51,236 nt of DNA, from contig JADFKK010000011.1 in NCBI GenBank assembly GCA_022564995.1, forward strand, positions 1 to 51,236, in the 5' to 3' direction. Below are positions 16,385-23,696 of the stretch, piece by piece (the stretch's first letter is position 1; each line of letters starts with the position of its first letter). The notes beneath the pieces are model-generated. The model had not been told where the DNA came from, did not search any database, and saw only the letters and a list, made by a program, of their open reading frames with translations. A program made the position numbers and the translations under genes. This DNA is from Planctomycetota bacterium (GTDB lineage: Bacteria > Planctomycetota > Planctomycetia > Pirellulales > JADFKK01).

Positions 16385-17986
16385 ATGACACATCTACGAA
16401 CCGTCCAGACGACGTTGCTCATCACGCTGGCAATGTTCACCGCCGCGGCCACCGGCTGTAATCAAACAGCGAGCGCTGGTAAAGGAGAAGACCAGGCGGC
16501 AAACGGCGCGGTGGAGGAAAAGGCGGCGCCGGAAACGAAAAAAATCGTTGCCTTCCAGCCGATCGTCCGGCCTGCGACGGTCCTGCTCGTTTCGCCCGAC
16601 TCGCTGGAGGCGGCCTGGCGACCGTTCGCCGATTGGAAAACCCGCTGCGGTAAGCCGACGAAGATTGTCACGATTTCGCAGATCGAAAAACAATATCAGG
16701 GCGACGACTTGCAGCAGAAGATTCGCGCCTGCGTGTTGGCCCACGTCGAGTCGGACAAGACCCGCTGGGTCGTGCTCGGCGGCGACAGCGAGCCCGACGG
16801 AAAAGGGCTCGTGCCGGATCGCGACACGCCGCATCGTGAGCTGGGCTACGCGGACATTCCGACCGACCTGTATTACATCAGCGCGACCGACTGGGACGCC
16901 AACGATGACGGGATCTATGGCGACTGGCGGAAGGACCGCGAGGCGATCAGCTACACGGGCAAGGCCTGCATCGGCCGCATCCCGGTCCGCACGGCCGCCG
17001 ACGTGGCGGCTTATACCGAGAAGGTGATCGGCTACGAGACGAAGTTTCCGACGCGCAACTTTGCCACCAATTTCACCTACACCTGCGCCGTGCCGTTCGC
17101 CGATTACAAGTCGGACATGTACTGGGACCGCTACCTGTCGAAGGCCTGGCCGGCCGGCCGCTGCGACAAGTTTTTCAACAAAATCTCGCCGTGGGACAAA
17201 GACGAGGCCGGCGATTACGATCTGTCGCCCGCCAACTGGGTCGAGCGGATCAACACCGCCAGCAGCGGCAAGATGCACATGCACGGCCACGGGCTGCTGA
17301 AGCTGTGGGTGCTCGAAGGCGGCACGGTCGACGCCGACACGATCGGCCAATTGAAAAACCGCGACGCCTACCTGGTGATGACCACCGTGAGTTGTTTCAC
17401 CGGTCACTACGACGCGGCCGACGATCCCTGTGTGGCCGAGGCGATGCTCCGCGCGCCGCAGGCGGGGGCCGTTGTGGTCTGCGCTCCCTCGCGGCCCGGC
17501 GTGCCGATCTTTCACGATTGGGCGCGCGATCCCAAAGACGGCAAAACCCAAGACGGCACGACGCGGACCTACACGCGTTTCTGGGTCAACGGTCTGTCGA
17601 AGAATCTCACCACCGGCGAGGCCTTCGCCGCCGCCAAGGCCGATCTGGCCGCCGACGCGCGAAAAAGCCCCGGCTTTCATTGGTGCCAATGCGAATTAAA
17701 CTTGCTCGGCGATCCCACACTCGACATGCGGGCCAGCGACCCGGTGAAGCTCAAGGTCGCGGTGCCTAAGACAGTTTCGACGGGAGCCAGCACCTTCACG
17801 GTGAAAGTCGGCCGCCCTGGCATGACGGTCTGTTTATGGAAAGGCGACGAAGTTTACACCGTCGCCAAGACCGGCGCGGACGGCACGGCGAAAGTCGACG
17901 TGCATCCGCGCACCACCGGCAAGCTGCTGATAACGGTCGCCGGCCCGAGCGCCAACACGTACGTCGGCGAGATCGGGGTGGAGTGA
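16385..17986 (+). CDS. Peptidase C25 (gingipain-type) lipoprotein
   Basis: 533 residues from ATG 16385, with GGAG seven bases ahead. The N-terminus has a lipobox (AMFTAAATGCNQT), so it should be an outer or inner membrane lipoprotein. The central domain has the C25 features: a caspase-like sheet (RWVVLGGD, then DIPTDLYYISATDWDANDDG), GRIPVRTAADV, catalytic His302 in MHMHGHG, and catalytic Cys337 in VSCFTGHYD, 35 residues apart as in gingipains. A C-terminal Ig-like domain (TFTVKVGRPGMTVCLWKGDE) follows, also usual for C25. It likely cleaves extracellular or envelope proteins. The long antisense open frame is a shadow. It converges on the L21 gene with a shared terminator-like hairpin. Confidence 0.88.
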   Translation: MTHLRTVQTTLLITLAMFTAAATGCNQTASAGKGEDQAANGAVEEKAAPETKKIVAFQPIVRPATVLLVSPDSLEAAWRPFADWKTRCGKPTKIVTISQIEKQYQGDDLQQKIRACVLAHVESDKTRWVVLGGDSEPDGKGLVPDRDTPHRELGYADIPTDLYYISATDWDANDDGIYGDWRKDREAISYTGKACIGRIPVRTAADVAAYTEKVIGYETKFPTRNFATNFTYTCAVPFADYKSDMYWDRYLSKAWPAGRCDKFFNKISPWDKDEAGDYDLSPANWVERINTASSGKMHMHGHGLLKLWVLEGGTVDADTIGQLKNRDAYLVMTTVSCFTGHYDAADDPCVAEAMLRAPQAGAVVVCAPSRPGVPIFHDWARDPKDGKTQDGTTRTYTRFWVNGLSKNLTTGEAFAAAKADLAADARKSPGFHWCQCELNLLGDPTLDMRASDPVKLKVAVPKTVSTGASTFTVKVGRPGMTVCLWKGDEVYTVAKTGADGTAKVDVHPRTTGKLLITVAGPSANTYVGEIGVE

Positions 17987-17991
17987 GCGGC

Positions 17992-18076
17992 AAAAAGGGG
18001 ATAAGTCCAATTAAGCGATCAGCGCGCCGCACAGAACGAGGGCGGCAACACGCTTAATTGGACTTATCCCCTTTTT
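17992..18076. terminator. Perfect 26-base inverted repeat, probable bidirectional terminator
   Basis: Arms 17992-18017 and 18051-18076 are exact reverse complements starting AAAAAGGGGATAAGTCCAAT; each strand ends in TTTTT after a GC-containing stem. The element begins 6 bases after the C25 stop and ends 5 bases before the L21 stop, so it can terminate both convergent genes. Its length and exactness also fit a dispersed repeat. Confidence 0.75.
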
Positions 18077-18080
18077 CGCA

Positions 18081-18398
18081 TCAAGCACCCGCTTCGATCT
18101 TGCTGATCTTCACCTGGGTGTACATCTGCCGGTGGCCCGTCTTGCGGCGGGAGTTTTTGCGGCGGCGGAACTTTTGCACGACGAGCTTCGGACCTTGCAC
18201 GGTGCCGACCACGTCGGCCGTAACGCTGGCGCCTTCGATGGTCGGTGAGCCGAGCGTAGTCTCTTCGCCGTCGCTGAGGGCCAGCACTTTGTCGAAAGTG
18301 ATGGATTCGCCCGAACTGAGGCTGCGGTAATCGACGTCGAGGGTCGAACCAACCTCAACCTTGTGCTGCCTACCGCCGTCTTTGATGATCGCGTACAT
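18081..18398 (-). CDS. rplU: 50S ribosomal protein bL21
   Basis: 105 residues. It starts MYAIIKDGGRQHKVEVGSTL and ends in KFRRRKNSRRKTGHRQMYTQ then VKISKIEAGA, the standard bL21 layout with a 23S rRNA-binding basic stretch. It is part of the large subunit. In most bacteria rpmA (bL27) follows directly; here the next thing is a terminator-like repeat and a convergent gene, so rplU is monocistronic or L27 is elsewhere. The start at 18398 was chosen by homology; the extra upstream frame is not conserved-looking. A structured 59-base element lies about 100 bases upstream. Confidence 0.97.
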   Translation of the reverse strand: MYAIIKDGGRQHKVEVGSTLDVDYRSLSSGESITFDKVLALSDGEETTLGSPTIEGASVTADVVGTVQGPKLVVQKFRRRKNSRRKTGHRQMYTQVKISKIEAGA

Positions 18399-18498
18399 GA
18401 GATTTGCCTGAGGAATTCGTGTGTCAAGAGTTCGCCGTGGCTGAATGCGGCCGAATCGCGAATCAACCATTAGACCGTGTAATAGCCGGATCGTCGAG

Positions 18499-18557
18499 CC
18501 CTGTATGGCGACGCGGGTCGCGAAAAGCGATATTGGTTTTCGCAAACCAATACAGGG
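18499..18557 (-). promoter_or_regulatory. Structured element in the rplU upstream region
   Basis: CCCTGTAT (18499-18506) pairs with ATACAGGG (18550-18557). Inside, TATTGGTTT and AAACCAATA form a 9-base-pair hairpin (18531-18552) that competes with the outer stem, and GCGAAAA/TTTTCGC gives another option. Mutually exclusive stems 100 bases before a ribosomal protein gene suggest a leader with autoregulation, as known for L21 leaders in Firmicutes. It could equally serve the divergent CPXCG gene. Transcription through it is not shown. Confidence 0.4.
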
Positions 18558-18624
18558 TCATTACTTACGTATCGAGCGACAATCTGGTAGCGTTTGGCCA
18601 CCGGGATAAACAAACGGAACCACT

Positions 18625-18807
18625 ATGCAGGATGAAGCCAGCTACGTCTGCGATTCTTGCGGCGAAGAAATCGTCGTCCCCATCGACCTGACGCAAGGAT
18701 CAACTCAACACTACGTCGAGGACTGTCCCGTCTGTTGTCGCGCCAGTCTGATCCACGTCGAAATCGACGCCGACGGAAACGCCCGACTGTGGGCTGAGCC
18801 GGAGTAG
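18625..18807 (+). CDS. CPXCG-motif cysteine-rich protein
   Basis: 60 residues, complete. Two knuckles, YVCDSCGEEI at the N-terminus and EDCPVCCRASL, place four cysteines for one zinc or iron centre; it belongs to the small CPXCG family (Cys_rich_CPXG) found in many proteobacteria and planctomycetes. The second knuckle reads CPVCC, so the family's final CG is changed to CC. The rest (IHVEIDADGNARLWAEPE) is a typical acidic end. Cytoplasmic; function unknown. It is divergent from rplU. Confidence 0.9.
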   Translation: MQDEASYVCDSCGEEIVVPIDLTQGSTQHYVEDCPVCCRASLIHVEIDADGNARLWAEPE

Positions 18808-18930
18808 CGCTGAGACTTTGCGTCAAATTTGTCGAGAAAACGGTCCGCGGCCTGAGGACTTTGTCGCTCCCGGCCGATGAAGTCGGCTCTCGCCTTTTGA
18901 AGTTGCGAAAACACCAATCGTGCAACTTCA
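18805..18930 (-). pseudogene. ParE-type toxin remnant
   Basis: Just after the ParD stop, the leftward frame reads RADFIGRERQSPQAADRFLD followed by KFDAKSQRYS, a good match in style to residues 10-45 of ParE/RelE-type toxins (I-x-R-x-SP-AADRFLD). There is no aligned start codon, and the other frame holds a possible ParE-like beginning (MKLHDWCFRNFKRR), so an indel probably separates them. The rest of the toxin is missing because the frame runs into the CPXCG gene's opposite strand. Confidence 0.6.
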
Positions 18931-18966
18931 AAACTTGCGCCTGCGGTGAAATGACGACGCGGGGGA

Positions 18967-19224
18967 TCAGCCTGTGATGCCCACGTCGGCGAGGCGTTGG
19001 CGGCCTCGCGCCTTGATATCTTCGATGTCAAGCGGCACGCCCTCTCCGCGATCGAGGCTTTCCAAGGCTGGCGCAATTTCGCTGCGAAACCGAGCAAGCT
19101 GCTCAGTTCGACGTTCAAGCAGGCCCAAGGCGGCACGAAGCACGTCGCTCTCGTCCGTGTAATCGCCCGTAGAAATCAAGGCATCGATTTGCTCGGCGAC
19201 ATCGGGAGAAATGTCAAGTGTCAT
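18967..19224 (-). CDS. parD: ParD-type antitoxin
   Basis: 85 residues. The start MTLDISPDVAEQIDALISTG forms the ribbon of a ribbon-helix-helix, followed by DYTDESDVLRAALGLLERRT, the typical ParD helix, and a C-terminal toxin-binding tail (GVPLDIEDIKARGRQRLADV). Such proteins bind ParE and repress their own operon. GGAGG lies nine bases before ATG. The cognate toxin downstream is broken, so this is an orphan antitoxin that might neutralise ParE proteins encoded elsewhere. Confidence 0.85.
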   Translation of the reverse strand: MTLDISPDVAEQIDALISTGDYTDESDVLRAALGLLERRTEQLARFRSEIAPALESLDRGEGVPLDIEDIKARGRQRLADVGITG

Positions 19225-19389
19225 GGCTCATGTCCTCCACAAGATAGACTACCATGTCACTGCGGAGTCGGTCAAATCGATGCCAACCTCCCGCGTCACC
19301 CCCGGCCCAAATCGCAGGTTGCTGGTAGCCATTTCAATGGCGGAGTCGTGGTGCGACAAGAGGGTATTCCGGACGCGCGACGTTGCGTA

Positions 19390-19447
19390 GTTATGCTTCA
19401 GCATAACAGATTTCATGACTCGCGCTATCGTTATACTAAAGCATAAC
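19390..19447 (+). promoter_or_regulatory. Two operator-like palindromes flanking a promoter-like sequence
   Basis: GTTATGCTTCAGCATAAC (19390-19407, a perfect 8-base dyad with a TC centre) and GTTATACTAAAGCATAAC (19430-19447, one mismatch) are 40 bases apart. TATACT within the second could be a -10, with TTCATG near 19412 as -35. This layout is that of XRE/HigA-type antitoxin operators, but no such gene follows; the rightward next sequence is the 3' end of the leftward PIN gene. Probably what is left of a lost toxin-antitoxin locus. Confidence 0.45.
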
Positions 19448-19457
19448 CTACTTCGAT

Positions 19458-20678
19458 TTATCCCTCCTCCTCGTTCTTCTTATCTTTGTCGTCCTTCTTA
19501 TCTTTGTCGTCACCTTTTTGGCGCGATGGGGGCGAACTCGGAGGCTGCTCGTCTGTCTCTTCCTGATCTTTCTCGGTCGGTTGGTTAAATCTCCCCAACT
19601 CGGCGATCATGCGGCGTATTTCCTCGGACGGTTGTGAGAACTTCGCGAACTCGGCGATCATGCGGCGTATTTCCTCGGACGGTTGTGAGAACTTCGCGAA
19701 CTCGGCGATTGTGCGGCGTATTTCCTCGGACGGTTGTGAGAACTTCGCGAACTCGGCGATTGTGCGGCGTATCTCGTCACTCGGTTGTGTGAACTTCGCG
19801 ATCTCAGCGATCGTGCGTCGTATTTCCTCGGTCGGTTGTGTGAACTTCGCGATCTCAGCGAATGTGCGGCGTATTTCCTCGGTCGGTTGGGTCAAGTGCG
19901 GTAGCGACTTTTCTTCCTTCTCGATCTCTTCCGCCTCTTCTGGCGTCAGCCGCTTTTCGGCATTCACTCCGGTCGTTTCAACGAAATGCCTGATGCCTTC
20001 CACCGTGTCCTCAAAGAGATAGACGTCAGGAGTAGTTGCAATGTTGCACAGCTCGTCGTAGAGGAAGCGGTTCAGGAAGCCTTTGCCACCGAACACTGTG
20101 CCATAGTCGCCGTCCCTGGAGATGACCCACAGACGTTTCTTTCCCTTGAATTGAGTAAGGATCTGCTCCCAGGTCAGTTGGTCGCCTATTGGGTTTGTGC
20201 TCTTCCCCGGTGGGTTGCCGAGCTCCCTTCGGTTCCTAGCCCTGTGCAATTCTTCGGGAGAGTGAGCCGCCGCCTTGGCGAAGATTGGGGCTAATGCCCT
20301 TGACACTTCATCTTCTGAACAGCTTATCTGCTCCATGATGCCTAGAACCAAGGCGTCCACTTCGTCGTTCGCCTCCTTTATATTCCTTCCAATCTCTTTC
20401 ATCTGCTGGTGGATGTCCTTGCCCTGTCCGGTGATTGTGCCGGACAGGTGGTCTGGGACGTTGAAAGTCTGTAGCTTCATTACCCTGGACTTCTGGCTTA
20501 GGAATTCTGCCGCTACCAGGATCTTGTTGCGCTGAACTTCACCGACGACCTGCTGCGTGACGAAGATATACTCTACCTGCTCCCCCAGCGGCGCAAGCAG
20601 CTTCTTGCCCTTGTCTGTTCGATACAGGTCAAGGTACTTATTAGCGTCGATGAATAGCAGGGCGTCGTCCGCTGGCAT
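19458..20678 (-). CDS. PIN-domain protein with 17-residue repeat tail
   Basis: 406 residues. N-terminal PIN-like domain (1-230): LLFIDANKYLDLYR supplies the first acidic residue (Asp11), NDEVDALVLG and WVISRDGDYGTVFGGKGFLN the later ones, as in the PIN_12/DUF4935 group. These are RNase folds. Residues 260-365 are six tandem 17-residue units of the form SQPSEEIRRTIAEFAKF, predicted to be amphipathic helices, and the end is a Lys/Asp/Glu-rich low-complexity tail. Neighbouring units are almost identical at DNA level. Possible roles: oligomerisation or binding of RNA or partner proteins. It stands alone; no antitoxin is adjacent upstream. Confidence 0.82.
   Translation of the reverse strand: MPADDALLFIDANKYLDLYRTDKGKKLLAPLGEQVEYIFVTQQVVGEVQRNKILVAAEFLSQKSRVMKLQTFNVPDHLSGTITGQGKDIHQQMKEIGRNIKEANDEVDALVLGIMEQISCSEDEVSRALAPIFAKAAAHSPEELHRARNRRELGNPPGKSTNPIGDQLTWEQILTQFKGKKRLWVISRDGDYGTVFGGKGFLNRFLYDELCNIATTPDVYLFEDTVEGIRHFVETTGVNAEKRLTPEEAEEIEKEEKSLPHLTQPTEEIRRTFAEIAKFTQPTEEIRRTIAEIAKFTQPSDEIRRTIAEFAKFSQPSEEIRRTIAEFAKFSQPSEEIRRMIAEFAKFSQPSEEIRRMIAELGRFNQPTEKDQEETDEQPPSSPPSRQKGDDKDKKDDKDKKNEEEG
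19602..19907. repeat. Six tandem 51-base units inside the PIN gene
   Basis: Unit starts at 19602, 19653, 19704, 19755, 19806 and 19857. Units 1 and 2 are identical over the unit, unit 3 differs at two or three positions, and the outer units diverge more. Period 51 keeps the frame, so copy number can vary without breaking the gene. There are no spacers, which excludes CRISPR. Confidence 0.93.
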
Positions 20679-21001
20679 GAGAATTTCGCGATATTTGGTC
20701 TCTTCCGCTCAGTCGCCTAACGAATTGCACTCCCTCCGAAATCGATAATTCGGCGCGCGGCGGCCGGATAACATTCCACTCCAATGACGCAACAGTAGCA
20801 CAAAAGGCGCGGGGGTTCAATCAGTTGGGTCGCCTCCGTTAGCCGCGTTGCGGTCTGCCATCGGAGCAGGAAAGTGCCCGACAACCCACCGGCACTTCCA
20901 CGGCCAACCGACTGAGCGCCGCCGCGGGCTCGCCCAGCAGTGCCGAAGCAATCGCGGGCAAGCCGCCCATGCCACCCCACTTTCCGGCATCAATTCTCGC
21001 T
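20679..21001. other. Intergenic region between PIN gene and small hypothetical
   Basis: No gene seen. It contains the inverse copy of the CATGGGCGGCTTGCCCG repeat (about 20955-20975, compare 9711-9750). I see no clear promoter for the PIN gene. Confidence 0.45.
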
Positions 21002-21298
21002 CTACCGCTTCGCCTGAATCGACTCCGCGTATAACAACTTCCCGGTCCTGCCATCGTAATACTGAAAAATAACGTGCGGCCTGGGGAACGCCACCCAACG
21101 CGTTTCGCCGAGCTTCTTTGGGTTGTTAAACACGTTGTTGACTTGCACGACGCAGTAGGTCGGGTGGTTGAGTTGGTCTCGCGGGATGTCATTGCGGTAA
21201 TGGGCCGACCAGCGGATGTCGCACTTGCGGGGGCCGTATTTGAAGGGGCCGTTGACGCTGCCGCTGCCGAAGATGAAGTCGGCGTCGCTGTTTTTCAT
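21002..21298 (-). CDS. Small hypothetical protein, coupled to PEP-CTERM gene
   Basis: 98 residues from the ATG at 21298, which overlaps the TGA of the upstream PEP-CTERM gene (ATGA). Content: DFIFGSGSVNGPFKYGPRKC, HYRNDIPRDQLNHPTYCVVQ, RWVAFPRPHVIFQYYDGRTG. Mixed alpha/beta composition, no signal peptide, no family recognised. The abrupt beginning inside what looks like a conserved stretch suggests it might be the end of a longer gene that was joined here. Confidence 0.5.
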   Translation of the reverse strand: MKNSDADFIFGSGSVNGPFKYGPRKCDIRWSAHYRNDIPRDQLNHPTYCVVQVNNVFNNPKKLGETRWVAFPRPHVIFQYYDGRTGKLLYAESIQAKR

Positions 21299-21978
21299 CC
21301 CATCGCACATCGCCTGCGGCGACGACGACCGGCGCCGGCCAGTAGCAGGGCGAACATCGACGCCATGACGAGGGTCGAGGGCTCGGGAACCGCGGTCACC
21401 ACACGGAAGTAATCTCCCGGCGTGGCCGTCGTGAGACTGACGGTGATCTCGCGTGGACCCGTCAGCGTGATCGTGTCCGAGGCTTCCAATCCGCGCAGAA
21501 AGGTGTTGATGTAATGGACGTCGGGTTGGCCGAGAAAGTCGCTATCGGCAAGGTCGTCTTCGCTGGTGATCACGGCCAGAATGTCTTGGTCGAAGCGGAC
21601 GAAACCTTTGACCGTCCTAATCGCTTTTGAATCGAAGAAAATGTAGTGGCTGGCGAGCTGCGTGCCTGTGGGTAGCGTGCCCGGCTCAAAGCTGCCCTGG
21701 CCGTTGACTAACTTGTCGACGGACAAGGGCTCGTTGAGTGTAATGTCCTGCATCTCGTCGAAGCCGAACAGGTTGTCGCTCTGAAAGTTGTCGCTGCCGA
21801 CACTATCGGTAGAGCCATACGGATTGCCGAGCGGAGGCGCCTCGATTTTCACGAACACGGCGCCGGCAGGGCCATCGGTCACTTGGCCGATAGCGATGTC
21901 CGCGCGCGACGACGTAACCAAACCCGTAACCAAACCCAGGGCAAGCAAAACAAAAGCAGAAATGCGAATGACAGTCAT
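21295..21978 (-). CDS. PEP-CTERM exported protein, paralogue A
   Basis: 227 residues. Signal peptide (FVLLALGLVTGLVTSSRA), a beta-rich body and the sorting tail VPEPSTLVMASMFALLLAGA then GRRRRRR. It shares signature segments with the protein at 23001-23696: LGNP(Y/F)G, FQSDNLFGFDE against FQLNVLFAFDE, SHYIFFD and SDFLG-x-P, so the two are paralogues. Start 21978 has TTGGAGT before it. Expected to be exported and anchored via exosortase; role unknown. It is divergent from a pilin-like gene, an arrangement repeated next door. Confidence 0.87.
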   Translation of the reverse strand: MTVIRISAFVLLALGLVTGLVTSSRADIAIGQVTDGPAGAVFVKIEAPPLGNPYGSTDSVGSDNFQSDNLFGFDEMQDITLNEPLSVDKLVNGQGSFEPGTLPTGTQLASHYIFFDSKAIRTVKGFVRFDQDILAVITSEDDLADSDFLGQPDVHYINTFLRGLEASDTITLTGPREITVSLTTATPGDYFRVVTAVPEPSTLVMASMFALLLAGAGRRRRRRCAMG

Positions 21979-22069
21979 CGTTAACTCCAAGAGATAAATG
22001 CAGTAGCTGCTCCTTGATGTGTCAAAAAGAGATCCCCGCCCCGGGGGCCGAGACTCCGGTTTCATACCG

Positions 22070-22097
22070 ATTATAGCAGAAATGAGGGCTGGTTCAA
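22070..22097 (-). promoter_or_regulatory. Sigma-70-type promoter of PEP-CTERM paralogue A
   Basis: Leftward TTGAAC (22092-22097), 16-base spacer, perfect TATAAT (22070-22075), about 92 bases before the ATG. The remaining part of 21979-22399 shows a CGGCACA/TGTGCCG palindrome near 22109-22123 and no gene. Confidence 0.6.
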
Positions 22098-22399
22098 TTA
22101 TTTTGTGCGGCACAATGTGCCGATTTTCGTGGCAGGACGAATTCCCGCGGTTTTGCCCGTTTTTGCGGCAGTTTCGGTCAGAACTGTTGTGATGCGCGGG
22201 CGGCGGCGCGGGCGCCATCGAGCGTAACGCCGAGCGCTAACAATCAGAAGCAGCTCACCGTGCGGCCGGCCCGCGGAGACCGTTTTTCCCGTTGTTTTCT
22301 ACAACCACGTCACATGGCACACCGATTGCGACTCTTGCGATCAGCAAACACAACGCTTCACCAGGCTCGCCGGGCCGCTATCGCAGAAAGAGCACTTCG

Positions 22400-22744
22400 A
22401 TGAATCTTTGGAAACGCCTTGGCCATGACGAGACGGGCTTCGTTGTCTCGACCGAGCTGATATTGATCGCCACCGTATTGGTGATCGGCATGTTGGTGGG
22501 CCTGGTCAGCGTCCGCGACCAAGTCGTGCAAGAGCTGGGCGACGTCGCCGCGGCGATCTCCGACATCGACGAGTCGTACCAATACACGGGTGTGGCTGGT
22601 CACAATGCGATTTTTACCGCCGGTAGCGACTTTGCGGATCGCACCGACAACTGCGATGCGGCCCAAGAGCAAATCGTCGATCCCGCTTGCGTCGTCTATT
22701 CGGCCTGCATCAATGTTGCGCTGGAACCGCGGGGCGAGAGGTAA
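22400..22744 (+). CDS. Pilin-like small membrane protein, copy 1
   Basis: 114 residues. A short basic N-terminus (MNLWKRLGHDETGFVVSTEL) leads into a single hydrophobic helix ILIATVLVIGMLVGLVSVRD, the layout of Flp/class-III-type pilins with a conserved Glu in the helix start (ST-E-L). The rest ends in TDNCDAAQEQIVDPACVV and SACI, with three cysteines also found in copy 2. Probably an inner-membrane protein or pilin-like subunit. No prepilin peptidase or assembly ATPase lies in the window. AGAAAGAG precedes the ATG. Confidence 0.75.
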   Translation: MNLWKRLGHDETGFVVSTELILIATVLVIGMLVGLVSVRDQVVQELGDVAAAISDIDESYQYTGVAGHNAIFTAGSDFADRTDNCDAAQEQIVDPACVVYSACINVALEPRGER

Positions 22745-22838
22745 TCCCCGGTGGGACACCTGGTGTGCTCAATTCGCGAATTGCCGGACGACAATACATT
22801 TCACCGCGGCACACGCGGTTGACTAGCTCCGATTATTC

Positions 22839-22905
22839 ATCAGCCGCGGGGCGCTAGCCCCCGGTTATCGTCGCGCTAACCGGGGGCTAGCGCCCTGCGG
22901 CTGAT
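22839..22905. repeat. Dispersed long hairpin element (GCGCTAGCC family), copy 3
   Basis: 29-base arms, one mismatch, loop TCGTCGCGC. Left arm starts ATCAGCCGCGGGGCGCTAGC. It shares the GGCGCTAGCC core with copies 1 and 2 but has a shorter loop. It lies between the two convergent genes of the duplicated module. Confidence 0.88.
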
Positions 22906-23000
22906 TGCCACCACCCGAATTCTTAGCTCTGACAAAGAACTAGCCCGATGCTCCGATTGGCGCAATGGGCTAGTTTCGGTTGGTCGAAGCCGTCGCCATG

Positions 23001-23696
23001 TTACGACGCCGCCCGGGGTCTGCGGCGCCTTGCGCCGAGCCCCAGACCAATCAGGCCGAGCAGGGACCAGATGACGAACGTCGTGGGCTCGGGAACAGCT
23101 GTCAACACCCGCAGGAAATTTCCGGACCATCTGGTCAGGTCGACCTTTACGGTGTGAGTACCGGTGATATCGGCCCTATCACTGCCTGTCAGGCCCGTGA
23201 TCACGAAGAAATTTCCGTTGCCGGGCGACGTGTTGTAGGTGAGTCCTGGAAGGCCGAGGAAATCGCTATTGCGCAGGTTATCGGTGCTGGTCGCGATCCC
23301 TACCACCTCGCTATCGAAGGTGATTTCATAGAGCGCTCGCTCCCATTCCTTCGGATCGAAAAAGATGTAGTGGCTGGTCACCCTGGTGCCCGCCGCCAGC
23401 ACTCCGGGACCGGGTTGTTGGCCACCCAGGCCATCCGAAATTCTATCGACGGCCAGCGGCGCCGCGAGCACAATCTTCTCTTGCTCGTCGAAGGCGAAGA
23501 GTACGTTCAGTTGGAAAATATCCTTCTCGAGGGTGTCGGGCGGACCGAAGGGATTGCCCAGCGGGGTCGGAAAGAGCTTGGTGAACACATTGGTCGTACC
23601 GCCCAACTTAACGGCGGACAGAATGGCTGCGTCGGCGGTGGATGTTACCGCGACCGTTAAAACCACGCCAATCACTACTCGGATGATGCACCTCAT
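23001..23696 (-). CDS. PEP-CTERM exported protein, paralogue B
   Basis: 231 residues. Signal peptide (IIRVVIGVVLTVAVTSTADA), beta-rich body and sorting tail VPEPTTFVIWSLLGLIGLGL followed by GARRRR. Shares LGNPFG, FQLNVLFAFDE, SHYIFFDPKE and NSDFLGLPGLTYN with paralogue A at 21295. CAGGAG precedes the ATG. The 532-base gap to the next pilin-like gene suggests separate regulation of both. Function unknown; likely an envelope or matrix protein. Confidence 0.87.
   Translation of the reverse strand: MRCIIRVVIGVVLTVAVTSTADAAILSAVKLGGTTNVFTKLFPTPLGNPFGPPDTLEKDIFQLNVLFAFDEQEKIVLAAPLAVDRISDGLGGQQPGPGVLAAGTRVTSHYIFFDPKEWERALYEITFDSEVVGIATSTDNLRNSDFLGLPGLTYNTSPGNGNFFVITGLTGSDRADITGTHTVKVDLTRWSGNFLRVLTAVPEPTTFVIWSLLGLIGLGLGARRRRPRAAS

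Noticed and set aside
16394..17689. Long leftward open frame (431 codons) opposite the C25 peptidase gene
   Set aside because: GC-rich DNA gives long antisense frames. The product lacks domain features, while the rightward frame has lipobox, catalytic His and Cys.
19602..19907. Possible CRISPR array
   Set aside because: Units of 51 bases are directly adjacent, without spacers, and are in frame inside a protein gene.
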